Assembly: GCA_934792465.1 (NCBI GenBank)
Contig: CAKVOK010000024.1
Location: 1 to 45,266 of the forward strand
Source: an uncultured Clostridia bacterium
GTDB lineage: Bacteria; Bacillota; Clostridia; RUG12999
Reading direction: 5' to 3'
DNA length: 45,266 nt
This document shows positions 16,388 to 25,614 of the stretch, one piece after another (position 1 is the first letter of the stretch; the number at the start of each line of letters is the position of its first letter). A program made the position numbers and the translations under genes. Under the pieces are notes generated by a model. That model had not been told where the DNA came from and searched no databases. It was given only the letters and a program-made list of their open reading frames with translations.

Positions 16388-18118
16388 ATGAAGTATGAAG
16401 TAAGCAAGATTTATAAGAAGATTGTAGAGGAAACCGATAAATTGGCAGATGAATATATTCCCAATCAAGTTGACGATCCGCAAAGACCGGATTTCGGAGG
16501 GTATTTTTCTCCGCAAAGCGGTTGCTGCGATGCCTGCCACGTGGGAACGGGTATGGTTGCGCATATTTTCGGATGTTGCTATTTTTCGGAAGGATCGAAG
16601 TACTACAATGATGGTGAGATGAAGGAACGGCTTATAAATTCTTTAAAATTTATCAAAAGCCAAGTCAGAAAATCGGGATTTATAGACCTTCTGAACAATA
16701 ACTATGACAGCCCTCCGGATACGGCGTTTATGATTAACGGATTGGCGCAAGTTGCTTATATGGCTAAAAAATCGGAAATAGATTCCGACGGAAAAATTTA
16801 TAACGCTGTGATTGATATTATTCTTCCATGTGCGGGAAGCGTTGCGGCAGGAGGATTTCATACTCCCAATCACAGATGGGTCGTATGCTCGGCGCTTGCA
16901 CAAGTGATGGAACTTGAACCGGAGAAATGTGACTTCAGAGAAATAATGGAACGTTATTTTGCGGAAACGGTAGACATGAATGCAGACGGATTTTATTTTG
17001 AAAAAAGTCTGGGTGTATACGATAAAGTTCTGGATACAAGGTTTATTATCCTGGGAGAAACTTATAACGGAGAAAAATATAAGAAAGAGGATTATATTTC
17101 GTTTTCCGAAAAAAATCTTGACTTGCGATTGGATTTAATGAATAATGACCGCACAATGGATACGTCCGTATCTTCACGCCAGGACCACGGCAAAAAATAT
17201 TATCTGGATTGCTGTAATGCGTTTCTGTATATGGCAATAGAAAGAAATAATCCGGAATTTGCAAAAGCGGCTCTTGCAGCATTGGAAAACCCGATAAGCG
17301 AGGCGAACGCAGACCTCGGTGCAGCATTGTATTATTTCTCAAGACATCCCGAATGGAAAGAAAAAAGCATTGAGGTGGGAGAACTTAGAACAGACTGTGA
17401 CCGGCTGATGAGCGAATCAGGGATTTATCGTGTGAAAAAGGGAAAGTTGTCTGCTACGGCAAAACTTGAAGCTTCAGACTTTTTCAATGTGAAATACGGA
17501 AACGTGACGCTTGCGGAGGTTAGGGTTCTGCTGGCATATTTCGGCGGTGCAAAATACAAGGCAAACAAAATAACTAAGACCGAAACCGGGGTTAAATTAA
17601 GCTTTTACAGTGAACATAATGTTGCACAGCATCCGGCGTATTGGATGCCGCTCGGAAGAAAGGTAGAAAGAGCCGAACTGCCGTTTAACAATGTGGGAAT
17701 ACGCGAGCTTAACAAAAGACCCGAATTTGATTTATCGGTTGAAATAATCAAGACAGAAAACGGGTTCGATTTGCATACAAAATCGGATAAAGGTATGAAC
17801 GGAGTGAAGTTTTCTATGGAATTTCTGTTCCTCCCGGTCGGCAAAGTTGAAACGGAAAACGTTTCGTTTAATTTGAGGGAAGATGAAACTATGTTCTTGA
17901 AAGAAGGCTCGGCGAGAATTGTAAATAACGGTGATTTTATAAAAATTGACGGAGGCTGCTGCGGACACAGACTTTTGGCAATGAACGAGGGCACGAACGG
18001 ACTGTTTCGTATTGCCTTGACAGATTTTTCGCCGATAGACAGGGTTGTACATATTGAATACGGCGAGTGGAGCGGAAAAGACGAAAAGTGTTCTGCCGAA
18101 AAATTATATATTAAATAA
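16388..18118 (+). CDS. Leaderless toroid-like protein, heparinase/polysaccharide-lyase-like
   Basis: A 576-residue protein with no signal peptide. The N-terminal 330 residues look like an alpha/alpha toroid: DFGGYFSPQSG, YYNDGEMKERLINSLKFI, NNYDSPPDTAFMINGLAQVAY, HTPNHRWVVCSALAQVMEL, DRTMDTSVSSRQDHGKKYYL. The C-terminal half is beta-rich (GGAKYKANKITKTETGVKLS, FLFLPVGKVETEN, HIEYGEWSGKDEKCSAEK), like the beta-sandwich that follows the toroid in heparinase II/III-type lyases. That fold assignment is by eye. Candidate catalytic His/Tyr/Arg residues lie in PNHRWVV and SSRQDHGKKYY, but I cannot fix them. AAAGGG lies before the ATG and the gene is 14 bases after the previous stop. It may depolymerise imported uronate-containing oligosaccharides. 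Confidence 0.55.
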   Translation: MKYEVSKIYKKIVEETDKLADEYIPNQVDDPQRPDFGGYFSPQSGCCDACHVGTGMVAHIFGCCYFSEGSKYYNDGEMKERLINSLKFIKSQVRKSGFIDLLNNNYDSPPDTAFMINGLAQVAYMAKKSEIDSDGKIYNAVIDIILPCAGSVAAGGFHTPNHRWVVCSALAQVMELEPEKCDFREIMERYFAETVDMNADGFYFEKSLGVYDKVLDTRFIILGETYNGEKYKKEDYISFSEKNLDLRLDLMNNDRTMDTSVSSRQDHGKKYYLDCCNAFLYMAIERNNPEFAKAALAALENPISEANADLGAALYYFSRHPEWKEKSIEVGELRTDCDRLMSESGIYRVKKGKLSATAKLEASDFFNVKYGNVTLAEVRVLLAYFGGAKYKANKITKTETGVKLSFYSEHNVAQHPAYWMPLGRKVERAELPFNNVGIRELNKRPEFDLSVEIIKTENGFDLHTKSDKGMNGVKFSMEFLFLPVGKVETENVSFNLREDETMFLKEGSARIVNNGDFIKIDGGCCGHRLLAMNEGTNGLFRIALTDFSPIDRVVHIEYGEWSGKDEKCSAEKLYIK

Positions 18119-18133
18119 AGAGGGGAATTGCAG

Positions 18134-19993
18134 ATGTATTATCAATATGATAAACAGCAGCTCAGGCGAAAAAGAATTTGCGAGGCAATTATAAATGCAT
18201 ATCCGGAGGATTTTGAAAAAGGCGTAATTGACAGGTGGAACTGCTGGGGGTTAAAAGAAAATACGTGGCTTATTTTTGCGTTGCTCGAATACGGAGATAA
18301 ATATACCGGAATGATAGAACGGATATTTGAGGAAAAATCCGAAGAGTTTGGTGAATATCATACGTTTCTGTCGTTTATATTTATTAATCTTATATTGAGA
18401 TATAAGCAGAATATTCCGGAACGGGTTCGCCTGAAAATGGAAAAACATTTGAAAGATAATGCGGATATCAGCATGGCGGACGTATGGGATTTTATGGGAG
18501 TGAACGATAATACTCCGGCGATGATAGCGGCGGCACTGATTTTGGGCGGAGAATATTTTAATGAAAAGAAATGGGTTGAATGCGGCAAAAGAAGATTTTG
18601 CGAGCTGAAAGAAATGCTTGAACGCCGCGAGTTTTTGAGTGAATTTAACAGCCCTACATATACGCCGATAACAATATGTGCCGTTGCGGCTGTTGCAGAG
18701 CTTTCAAAAGAATGCGGAGAGCTTGCACTGGAGATAGAAGCCAGGCTTTGGGATGAATTTTTAAAACTTGCATATTTGCCGATTGCAAATTCGGCGGGGC
18801 CTTTTTCAAGGGCATATCCGAGAGATAAATTTTGTATGACGCATAACAGCAGAGCATTGCTATATATGCTGTTTGGCGAAAAAATGAAAGTGAATCCGTT
18901 GTCAACCGTGTTTAATGAAAAATATAAGGTTGACGATGCGGAACGTATGTATATACAGTTGGCTGTTATGTGGATGTGCAGCATAAATTATCATTGCCCG
19001 AAAGAACCGGCGGAAAAATTTCTTGAAAGAACATATCCGTTTGAAGTAAGAGGAAGAGCTGAGCTTTCCTCGTCGGCAGATTCACATTTGCTTGAAATAG
19101 TAAAGGGCAGTGCGAAATATGCCGGCGACCTCGGCAGAGATAATATTTTCAGAACCGATACATTTGATGTATTCAAGCGTGACGATTGTTTTGATTATCC
19201 GTGTGCCGTATCCGAAATTTATACGTATATGACCGAAAAATATGCACTCGGAACTTGTACGGTTGATTTCCATTCCGGGGTACAGACGGACAGCTTCACA
19301 ATGCAGTATACAAAAAACGGTGATGAGGCAGATTCGCAGGATGATATAGGAGCGGTATTTTGCAATTATGTTGTAAATGAAGATGTTTCGTACAGAAACG
19401 ACCATGGAAGAAAAATCGCTTTTCAGAAGGATAATCATGCAATGGTAGTGTATTCACCGTCAAAATGCTGCGAAACACTGCAAACGGCAAAGCTGTCAAT
19501 ATACTTTTCGAATTATAGGAATTTGATTGAGGAGATAAAGGCGGGAGATACCGTAGTAAAGACGGCGGAGCTGAAAACAGAACGGAAAATTCCGTACGGA
19601 AATGTATACTTAAGAATGAAATCAATATATTGTCATTTTAAACCGCTCGTGAATGAAAAGGATATAGCTAACGCATTTATGGAAATAAGTGCGGATAATG
19701 ATACGCTTATATTGAACATTTATAATTACAGCGGAGATGGTTACCGGATAAAAAATAAAGAACTGAGGAGCATTACCAACGGATTTGTGTTTAATGTTGA
19801 GGATGCCGAAAATGTAACATTTGAAGAGTTTACCGATAAATATGATAAGTCAACGGTATCGGATAAAATTATTTGTAATGTTCATAACAGATATACGATG
19901 ATGAGGGAAATAAAATATCGGTGCGGTGATGTAAAGCTATCGTGCTGTATCAGCCCGATAAACAGCGGCATTAAATATTTGTCGGTTGATTAG
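18134..19993 (+). CDS. Leaderless uncharacterised helical toroid-like protein
   Basis: A 619-residue protein not confidently recognised. The ATG at 18134 is chosen over TTG 18128 because AGAGGGG is 8 bases before it. The first 300 residues are helix-rich with features of an alpha/alpha barrel (WGLKENTWLIFALLEYGDKY, MADVWDFMGVNDNTPAM, FLSEFNSPTYTPITICAVAA, FSRAYPRDKFCMTHNSRALL). The rest is beta-rich (YTYMTEKYALGTCTVDFHSG, DSFTMQYTKNGDEAD, YRNDHGRKIAFQKDNHAMV). This two-part layout resembles the preceding gene and heparinase-like lyases without clear sequence identity. It lies in the middle of the carbohydrate operon directly before GH105. A cytoplasmic lyase or hydrolase on imported oligosaccharides is plausible; a non-enzymatic role is not excluded. 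Confidence 0.5.
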   Translation: MYYQYDKQQLRRKRICEAIINAYPEDFEKGVIDRWNCWGLKENTWLIFALLEYGDKYTGMIERIFEEKSEEFGEYHTFLSFIFINLILRYKQNIPERVRLKMEKHLKDNADISMADVWDFMGVNDNTPAMIAAALILGGEYFNEKKWVECGKRRFCELKEMLERREFLSEFNSPTYTPITICAVAAVAELSKECGELALEIEARLWDEFLKLAYLPIANSAGPFSRAYPRDKFCMTHNSRALLYMLFGEKMKVNPLSTVFNEKYKVDDAERMYIQLAVMWMCSINYHCPKEPAEKFLERTYPFEVRGRAELSSSADSHLLEIVKGSAKYAGDLGRDNIFRTDTFDVFKRDDCFDYPCAVSEIYTYMTEKYALGTCTVDFHSGVQTDSFTMQYTKNGDEADSQDDIGAVFCNYVVNEDVSYRNDHGRKIAFQKDNHAMVVYSPSKCCETLQTAKLSIYFSNYRNLIEEIKAGDTVVKTAELKTERKIPYGNVYLRMKSIYCHFKPLVNEKDIANAFMEISADNDTLILNIYNYSGDGYRIKNKELRSITNGFVFNVEDAENVTFEEFTDKYDKSTVSDKIICNVHNRYTMMREIKYRCGDVKLSCCISPINSGIKYLSVD

Positions 19994-20049
19994 ACAATAG
20001 AATTTGGAATTACTTATGCCGAAACAAAAGCGGCGGAACGGAGATAAAA

Positions 20050-21114
20050 ATGTATAGAAAAATAATGGAAAAGGTATGTAAAAAGATGCAATCCATAGAA
20101 AACAGTGGATTTAAAGAGGAGTGTAAAATCAGCAATATTGATATGGATAAATGGGAATGGCCACAGGGCGTGGGTATTTTCGGAATGTATCTGGATTATA
20201 AGAGAACCGGTGACAAGGATGTTTTTAATTGGATAATTAATTGGTATGAAAACAATATTCAAAGAGGTATACCGGATAGGAATATCAATACGACCGCTCC
20301 TATGCTTACACTGGCATATATAGCGGAGGAAACACAAAATAAAAAGTATATGGATTTGTGCATTGATTGGGTAAACTGGGTTATAGAGAAGCTGCCGAGA
20401 ACCGAAAACGGTATATTCCAGCATATATGTACAGGCGTCGAAAATAAAAATCAGGTATGGGACGATTCGTTATTCATGACAGTTTTGTTTGTTGCGAAAA
20501 TGGCGCAGATACTTAATGATAAAAAGCTTAAAGATGAGGTTGAATATCAGTTTTTAATGCATGTAAGATACCTGTTTGACACAAAGACCGGACTTTGGTT
20601 TCACGGCTGGACATTTGAAGGAAATCATAATTTTGCCGGCGCACTTTGGGGCAGAGGAAATTGCTGGATAACGGCATGTATTCCGATTGTGCTTGAAATT
20701 TTGCCCGATATGTCGGAATCGGTTAAGAGATATTTGATTAATGTTTTGGAATGTCAGGTTGAAGCACTTGTAAAATATCAGGACAGAGGAGGATTGTGGC
20801 ATACGATTATTGACGATGAAACATCATATGTTGAAACGTCCGCAAGTGCGGGATTTGCATACGGAATACTTAAAGCGGTACATATGGGCATTATAGACAA
20901 GAAGTATGAGGTTACGGCAAAGAAAGCGATACACGCTTTGCTGCAGCAGATTTCGGAAGACGGTACGGTAAATAATGTATCGTATGGTACGCCTATGGGA
21001 GATACTATACAGTTTTATAAGGACATACCGGTATGTACAATAGCGTATGGGCAGGCGCTCGCTTTGCTTGCATTGGGCGAAGCGGATACGGGAAGTGATA
21101 AGTGTGACAGCTGA
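20050..21114 (+). CDS. GH105 unsaturated uronyl hydrolase
   Basis: A 354-residue (alpha/alpha)6-barrel enzyme of the YteR/RhiN type. Visible family motifs are DKWEWPQGVGIFGMY (about 33-47), INTTAPMLTLAYI, QVWDDSLFMTVLFVAKM (Asp139 fits the catalytic general acid of YteR, Asp143), TGLWFHGWTFEGNHNFAGALW, WGRGNCWI and YVETSASAGFAYGI. GH105 enzymes remove the 4,5-unsaturated uronic acid left at the non-reducing end by polysaccharide lyases such as rhamnogalacturonan, pectate or ulvan lyases. No signal peptide, so cytoplasmic. It is the strongest single clue that the locus handles lyase-generated, uronate-containing oligosaccharides. Its end overlaps the start of the next gene by about 11 bases. 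Confidence 0.9.
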   Translation: MYRKIMEKVCKKMQSIENSGFKEECKISNIDMDKWEWPQGVGIFGMYLDYKRTGDKDVFNWIINWYENNIQRGIPDRNINTTAPMLTLAYIAEETQNKKYMDLCIDWVNWVIEKLPRTENGIFQHICTGVENKNQVWDDSLFMTVLFVAKMAQILNDKKLKDEVEYQFLMHVRYLFDTKTGLWFHGWTFEGNHNFAGALWGRGNCWITACIPIVLEILPDMSESVKRYLINVLECQVEALVKYQDRGGLWHTIIDDETSYVETSASAGFAYGILKAVHMGIIDKKYEVTAKKAIHALLQQISEDGTVNNVSYGTPMGDTIQFYKDIPVCTIAYGQALALLALGEADTGSDKCDS

Positions 21115-21889
21115 TTTGCGCAGATTCAGAAAACCCGATATGACATTTTTATATAAAACGGTTGAGGGAGTCGGTCTTCCGGCGAACGTATATATGCCGA
21201 AAAGTGAAAATACAAAAATTCAGGGCGTTATAGTATATATACATGGCGGAGGGTGGCAAACGGGAGCGGTAAAGGAAAGACCGTGCGGCGGAATAGAGGC
21301 GCTTACCGCAAATGCGGATTATATGAGCGAACACGGATATATAGGTGTGACGATTACATATAGGGGACTTAACATTACGGACACGACAACACCGTACGAT
21401 ATGCTTGAAGACTGCGGCGATGCAGTGGAATATATCAGAAACACTTCATTTGCAAAAGGGAAGAAGCTTATCGTGTTCGGGGAATCGGCAGGCGGTCATC
21501 TTGCGGTTATGCTGGGATTTGCGGAGGACAAGAATATTCGCCCTGATGGTATTATGGCGATAAATCCCGTTCTTGACTGTATGAATGAAAAGTGGAGCTA
21601 TGCATTCAAGGGAAATGAAGAACGTGAAAATATATCACCTCTGCATTGCAATCCCCAAAATATGCCGCCGATACTTATTATGCACGGTACTGCGGACGAT
21701 TGCGTCCCGATAAGCGACAGCCGCAGATTTGCGGCAAAAATAAATGCTTGCGGAGGAAATGCAAGCCTGATAGAAGTTCAAGATGCCGTACATGCCTTTA
21801 TACTGTACGGATATAAATACGAATCTGCTTATGCGGAAGAAAAAATGCAGATTCTAAAGGACGCATGGGATAAAATGTGCGGCCGATGA
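21104..21889 (+). CDS. Alpha/beta-hydrolase (carboxylesterase-like)
   Basis: A 261-residue esterase/lipase-type hydrolase. The oxyanion motif HGGGW is at about 47-51, the nucleophile elbow G-E-S-A-G with Ser128, and the probable Asp and His are in HGTADDCVPI and DAVHAFIL. The start is uncertain; I favour the GTG at 21104, which has GGGAAG 9 bases upstream and overlaps the GH105 stop. An ATG at 21047 would add 19 residues lying inside GH105. No signal peptide, so cytoplasmic. In this operon it probably removes acetyl, methyl or feruloyl esters from imported oligosaccharides; the ester type is not readable from sequence. Confidence 0.85.
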   Translation: MTADLRRFRKPDMTFLYKTVEGVGLPANVYMPKSENTKIQGVIVYIHGGGWQTGAVKERPCGGIEALTANADYMSEHGYIGVTITYRGLNITDTTTPYDMLEDCGDAVEYIRNTSFAKGKKLIVFGESAGGHLAVMLGFAEDKNIRPDGIMAINPVLDCMNEKWSYAFKGNEERENISPLHCNPQNMPPILIMHGTADDCVPISDSRRFAAKINACGGNASLIEVQDAVHAFILYGYKYESAYAEEKMQILKDAWDKMCGR

Positions 21890-21894
21890 GAATG

Positions 21895-21911
21895 TATACT
21901 TTTAAAGTATA
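21895..21911. promoter_or_regulatory. 17-bp perfect dyad before the SGNH esterase gene
   Basis: TATACTTT and AAAGTATA flank a single T. It lies in the short gap before the dual-esterase gene, 30 bases from its start. It could be an operator or a small hairpin; no T run follows. Confidence 0.35.
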
Positions 21912-21940
21912 AATAAATTTATTTTAAGGAGATGCGGGAA

Positions 21941-24900
21941 ATGAAAAAACTAAGAAAAACGGCGTCGGTATTGCTGATGTTGATGATGATTTTGTCAACA
22001 CTTGCTTTTTCGGTTGTTAATGCAGAAGAAACCGAAGCGCCGAAAGCAGTATTTTTGGGAGGCTCAATAACGGCAGGCAGCGGAGTGCCGTACAACGATG
22101 TTGAAACAAAATCATACAGAGCGATTGTAAGTAAATGGCTCAGTCAGCTGGAAAACGGCGGATATGAGTGTATTAATGCCGCACTTGGCGGCAGGGCGTC
22201 AAACACCGGATTAACGTACTTAAATCCCGATGTGTTATCACACAATCCGAAACTTGTATTTATAGAATATGCGGTAAATGACACAAGCCTTTCGGAGAGT
22301 GACTCGCAGTTTTGCATGGAACAGATTGTACGTGAGATTTTGGCAAAATGCCCCGGTGCAAAAATTGTATTCCTTTATACCTCGTATAAGGCGAACCTCG
22401 GTGTTGAGGGAGATTTAACAAAAAGCGGAACAAGGGCGTCCACACATCAGAAGGTTGCGGATTTTTACGGTATTCCGTCGATTGATTTGCAAAAGGCATT
22501 AAGGGATGCCGTTGCGGCAGGAAACAGCGTAGATACATATTTTTCGGATACCGTACATCCGAGCGTAGCCGGTCATGCGTTTTATGCGGAAACAATTATT
22601 GAAAATCTTGCAAAACCGGATTTTTATACGAATTGTGTACTCACGGATAATACATTATCGGGCTTCGACGGCAAAAACGGCATATACACTCCGGCACAGA
22701 GCCTCAGAAACAGTGATGACCCGGAAGCCGAAATTGTTGGCGATTGGAAAAATCAGTCGGACATAGCGCTGCGTTTTACGCGTGATGATGTTCCGACAGG
22801 AAACGAGTATTTGAAATTCTCATTTGAGGGAAATGTATTGAGTTTGCTGCTTAATGCAACAAAAGAGGGTGCACAGCTCGAATATGACATTGATAACGGT
22901 GACCGCAAGGGTGTAATAGATTTAACTAAACACGGAGCTGCGGCAGGAAAACACAGTGAACTTTTCATCAGAGATTTGAAAGACGGAAAACATATATGCA
23001 AGCTTACACGTCTTACAACCACTAACGGAGTTGTAAATGGTAATCCGGCATATTATACCGGCGTTTACGGCTGGTATACTGTTCCGGAAGGCGGATATCA
23101 GGACGATATTAAAAATATTTCAAAAGTAGGGGATAGCGGCAGTGTTGAAGGTGTGTTCGGTGACAGACAGCACAGTGCCGTATATGAGAAAGACGGAAAG
23201 AAATATCTTTATATGGTAGGAACATCAAATAACGCAATCGCACAGGAAATTGATATTTTTGATATAACCGATCCGGCAAATGTAACAGCATTGGAAAATA
23301 AAATATCAACGGCAACGGGAAAGATGAACGTAAACTTGCCGGGAGCAATAGCAATATACAAGGATATGCTGTATGTTTTAACACCGGACAAAATTTATCA
23401 GTACAGCTTGGAAAATCCGGAAGAACCGCAATACAAAAACTTTTATTACAGCTATACAAACAAGTCCGATATGCAGTTTTACAGCAAAGACGGCAAAGAT
23501 TATATGATTGTTTTGGATTATACTACTTCAAGTGCCGATAATAAAAAAGTCGGCAGGCTTGGGTATTATGATTTGGCTGCAGATATGGGATATTTGGACA
23601 AAGATAATATTAAGAGGGGCAACCAGCCTTCATTTAACCATTATTTGAATAAAAGTGATACGGCAGAAAGTACAACAGATAAGGGCTGGGTTATTACGGC
23701 TTTTTGCATTAAAGGTGATTATCTTTACACAGTTTCATATGATCAGTGGAATAAATATGACGGTTCTTACTTAAATGTATATTCACTCAAGGACGGGGAC
23801 GAAACTCATCCGCTGGGCGATGAAATTCCGGAAGCGTCAAGAAATATTAATTATATCGCAAAGGACGGCACGGCATACAAGCCTAATTGTTTAAGAATTT
23901 TGGTAGCCGACAGTGCAATTGTATTGGGAGATCAGTCTATAACAGTGGGTAATGCGGGTGCGTATGAAATGAGAAAACCGCTGATATTAGTTGATACCAG
24001 AAGTATGAAACCGGCAGATGAAAGAACGGCAGACGCTGACTTTGCGGCTTTGGAGGATTCGTCAGCAACGCCGATAAACTATGCAATGTTGGATCTGAAC
24101 GATGGAGTTGCCGTAATAGGCGGTGTTGTAAAAAATAATATGTTGTATGCCTCGTTCTATAACGGCAACGGTTTCAGAGCAGTTGATATAAGTAATCCTA
24201 TGAATCCGCAGATTATGTATACTGAGTTTGGAAATCAGTATTTACGTACATCTGTAGCTATGTCGGGAGACTATGTATTCACAAATACGACAGGCAGCGT
24301 TACAAATGATGACGGAACAAAGACACAGACCTGCATGATTCATTCATATAAGACTCTTAATATACCGGCGAAAAGCTTGCCTGAACAGATATTGATTGAA
24401 GGTCCGAGCGTTCTCAAAACAAATTCGGACGGCAGCAAGGCAGTCAGCTTAAAGCTGAAAAATAACAAAACTACGGAGGAAAAGGTAACGCCCGTATTGG
24501 TATGTACGAAAAACGGAGTATTGACTCACGTTGCTTTGGGTACGGAACAGACAGTACCGGCAGGCGAAAGTATTACGGAAAACGGACTTACAATTCCGGC
24601 TTCTGTTGAATATGATACAATCAACGCTTATGTATGGCACGATACAAATTCAATTATGCCGCTTATACCGGTAATTGAGTTTGTAAACGATGCTTCAAAA
24701 AAAAAATATAGCATAGCCTGCTGGGGCGACAGCCTTACATACGGTCAGGGAAGTACAAATCAGGCAACAGAATCGTATCCGGCAGCATTGCAGAGCATGA
24801 GCGGTTCAAAGGTATATAATATGGGAGTGTGCGGAGAAACGGCAATGACAATTGCTGCACGCCAGGGAGGAACGGAACTTGTCTTGACAGAGGCTGTTAC

Positions 24901-25588
24901 TATTCCCGAAAGCGGAGAAACAGAAATAAAGTTTGCGGCAAAAGATACAACCGGTGCATGGGCACCGGTTGTACCCCGCGACGTAACGTGCGGCGGTTGG
25001 AATCCTGTTAGTATCAACGGAATAGAAGGAACCCTTACGGTCGAGGTTAATGCGGATCGTACATTAAATTGGGCGAAATTTACAAGAACAGGAACGGGGA
25101 ACTCGGCAACGATACTGCCGGGAACTAAGATTAATATAAAGGCGCACGAAATCGCAAAAGATGCGGATATTAACATTATATTTATCGGTACAAACGGCGG
25201 TTGGAATGCTGCGAATACCGGAAATAACGATGATTTGATTGCGCTTATTAAGCAAATGATTGAAAATACAAAAAATAAGAATAAGTATGTTGTTATAGGT
25301 CTTACACGTAATGGAGTTGAGGCGTATAAAGAGTTGAATAATTTAATGAAAACGGAGTTTGGAGAGCATTTTCTCGATGCAAAAGCATATCTTTCATCAG
25401 AACAGGCACTTAAAGATATGAATTTGCCGATAACTGAAAACGACAGCGAATATATACAAGCCGGAAATGTCGCATATTCGTTTATGTCGTCGCCGGAAAA
25501 GGATCCCGTTCATATGAACACATACGGTTATAAAGCGTTGGCTAAATGTGTAAACGATAAGCTTAATGAACTTGGTTATCTTAAATAA
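21941..25588 (+). CDS. Secreted dual SGNH-hydrolase with central LVIVD propeller
   Basis: A 1215-residue exported protein. The ATG at 21941 is chosen because AAGGAG sits 9 bases before it; an ATG at 21932 touches the ribosome binding site. Signal peptide at 1-28. A first SGNH esterase spans about 33-215: GGSIT (Ser42), AALGGRAS, EYAVNDTS and SDTVHPSVAGH. A beta-rich linker precedes an LVIVD-type propeller at about 390-810 (QEIDIFDITDPANVTAL, GFRAVDISNPMNPQIMY). A second SGNH domain spans about 920-1215: CWGDSLTYGQGS, GVCGETAM, IIFIGTNGG and KDPVHMNTYGYKAL. SGNH enzymes include CE12-type rhamnogalacturonan and xylan acetylesterases, so removal of acetyl groups from the polysaccharide outside the cell is likely. 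No SLH domain. Two esterase domains in one chain is unusual. Confidence 0.82.
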   Translation: MKKLRKTASVLLMLMMILSTLAFSVVNAEETEAPKAVFLGGSITAGSGVPYNDVETKSYRAIVSKWLSQLENGGYECINAALGGRASNTGLTYLNPDVLSHNPKLVFIEYAVNDTSLSESDSQFCMEQIVREILAKCPGAKIVFLYTSYKANLGVEGDLTKSGTRASTHQKVADFYGIPSIDLQKALRDAVAAGNSVDTYFSDTVHPSVAGHAFYAETIIENLAKPDFYTNCVLTDNTLSGFDGKNGIYTPAQSLRNSDDPEAEIVGDWKNQSDIALRFTRDDVPTGNEYLKFSFEGNVLSLLLNATKEGAQLEYDIDNGDRKGVIDLTKHGAAAGKHSELFIRDLKDGKHICKLTRLTTTNGVVNGNPAYYTGVYGWYTVPEGGYQDDIKNISKVGDSGSVEGVFGDRQHSAVYEKDGKKYLYMVGTSNNAIAQEIDIFDITDPANVTALENKISTATGKMNVNLPGAIAIYKDMLYVLTPDKIYQYSLENPEEPQYKNFYYSYTNKSDMQFYSKDGKDYMIVLDYTTSSADNKKVGRLGYYDLAADMGYLDKDNIKRGNQPSFNHYLNKSDTAESTTDKGWVITAFCIKGDYLYTVSYDQWNKYDGSYLNVYSLKDGDETHPLGDEIPEASRNINYIAKDGTAYKPNCLRILVADSAIVLGDQSITVGNAGAYEMRKPLILVDTRSMKPADERTADADFAALEDSSATPINYAMLDLNDGVAVIGGVVKNNMLYASFYNGNGFRAVDISNPMNPQIMYTEFGNQYLRTSVAMSGDYVFTNTTGSVTNDDGTKTQTCMIHSYKTLNIPAKSLPEQILIEGPSVLKTNSDGSKAVSLKLKNNKTTEEKVTPVLVCTKNGVLTHVALGTEQTVPAGESITENGLTIPASVEYDTINAYVWHDTNSIMPLIPVIEFVNDASKKKYSIACWGDSLTYGQGSTNQATESYPAALQSMSGSKVYNMGVCGETAMTIAARQGGTELVLTEAVTIPESGETEIKFAAKDTTGAWAPVVPRDVTCGGWNPVSINGIEGTLTVEVNADRTLNWAKFTRTGTGNSATILPGTKINIKAHEIAKDADINIIFIGTNGGWNAANTGNNDDLIALIKQMIENTKNKNKYVVIGLTRNGVEAYKELNNLMKTEFGEHFLDAKAYLSSEQALKDMNLPITENDSEYIQAGNVAYSFMSSPEKDPVHMNTYGYKALAKCVNDKLNELGYLK

Positions 25589-25614
25589 TGTCTACTGATT
25601 GGAGATATATAGAT

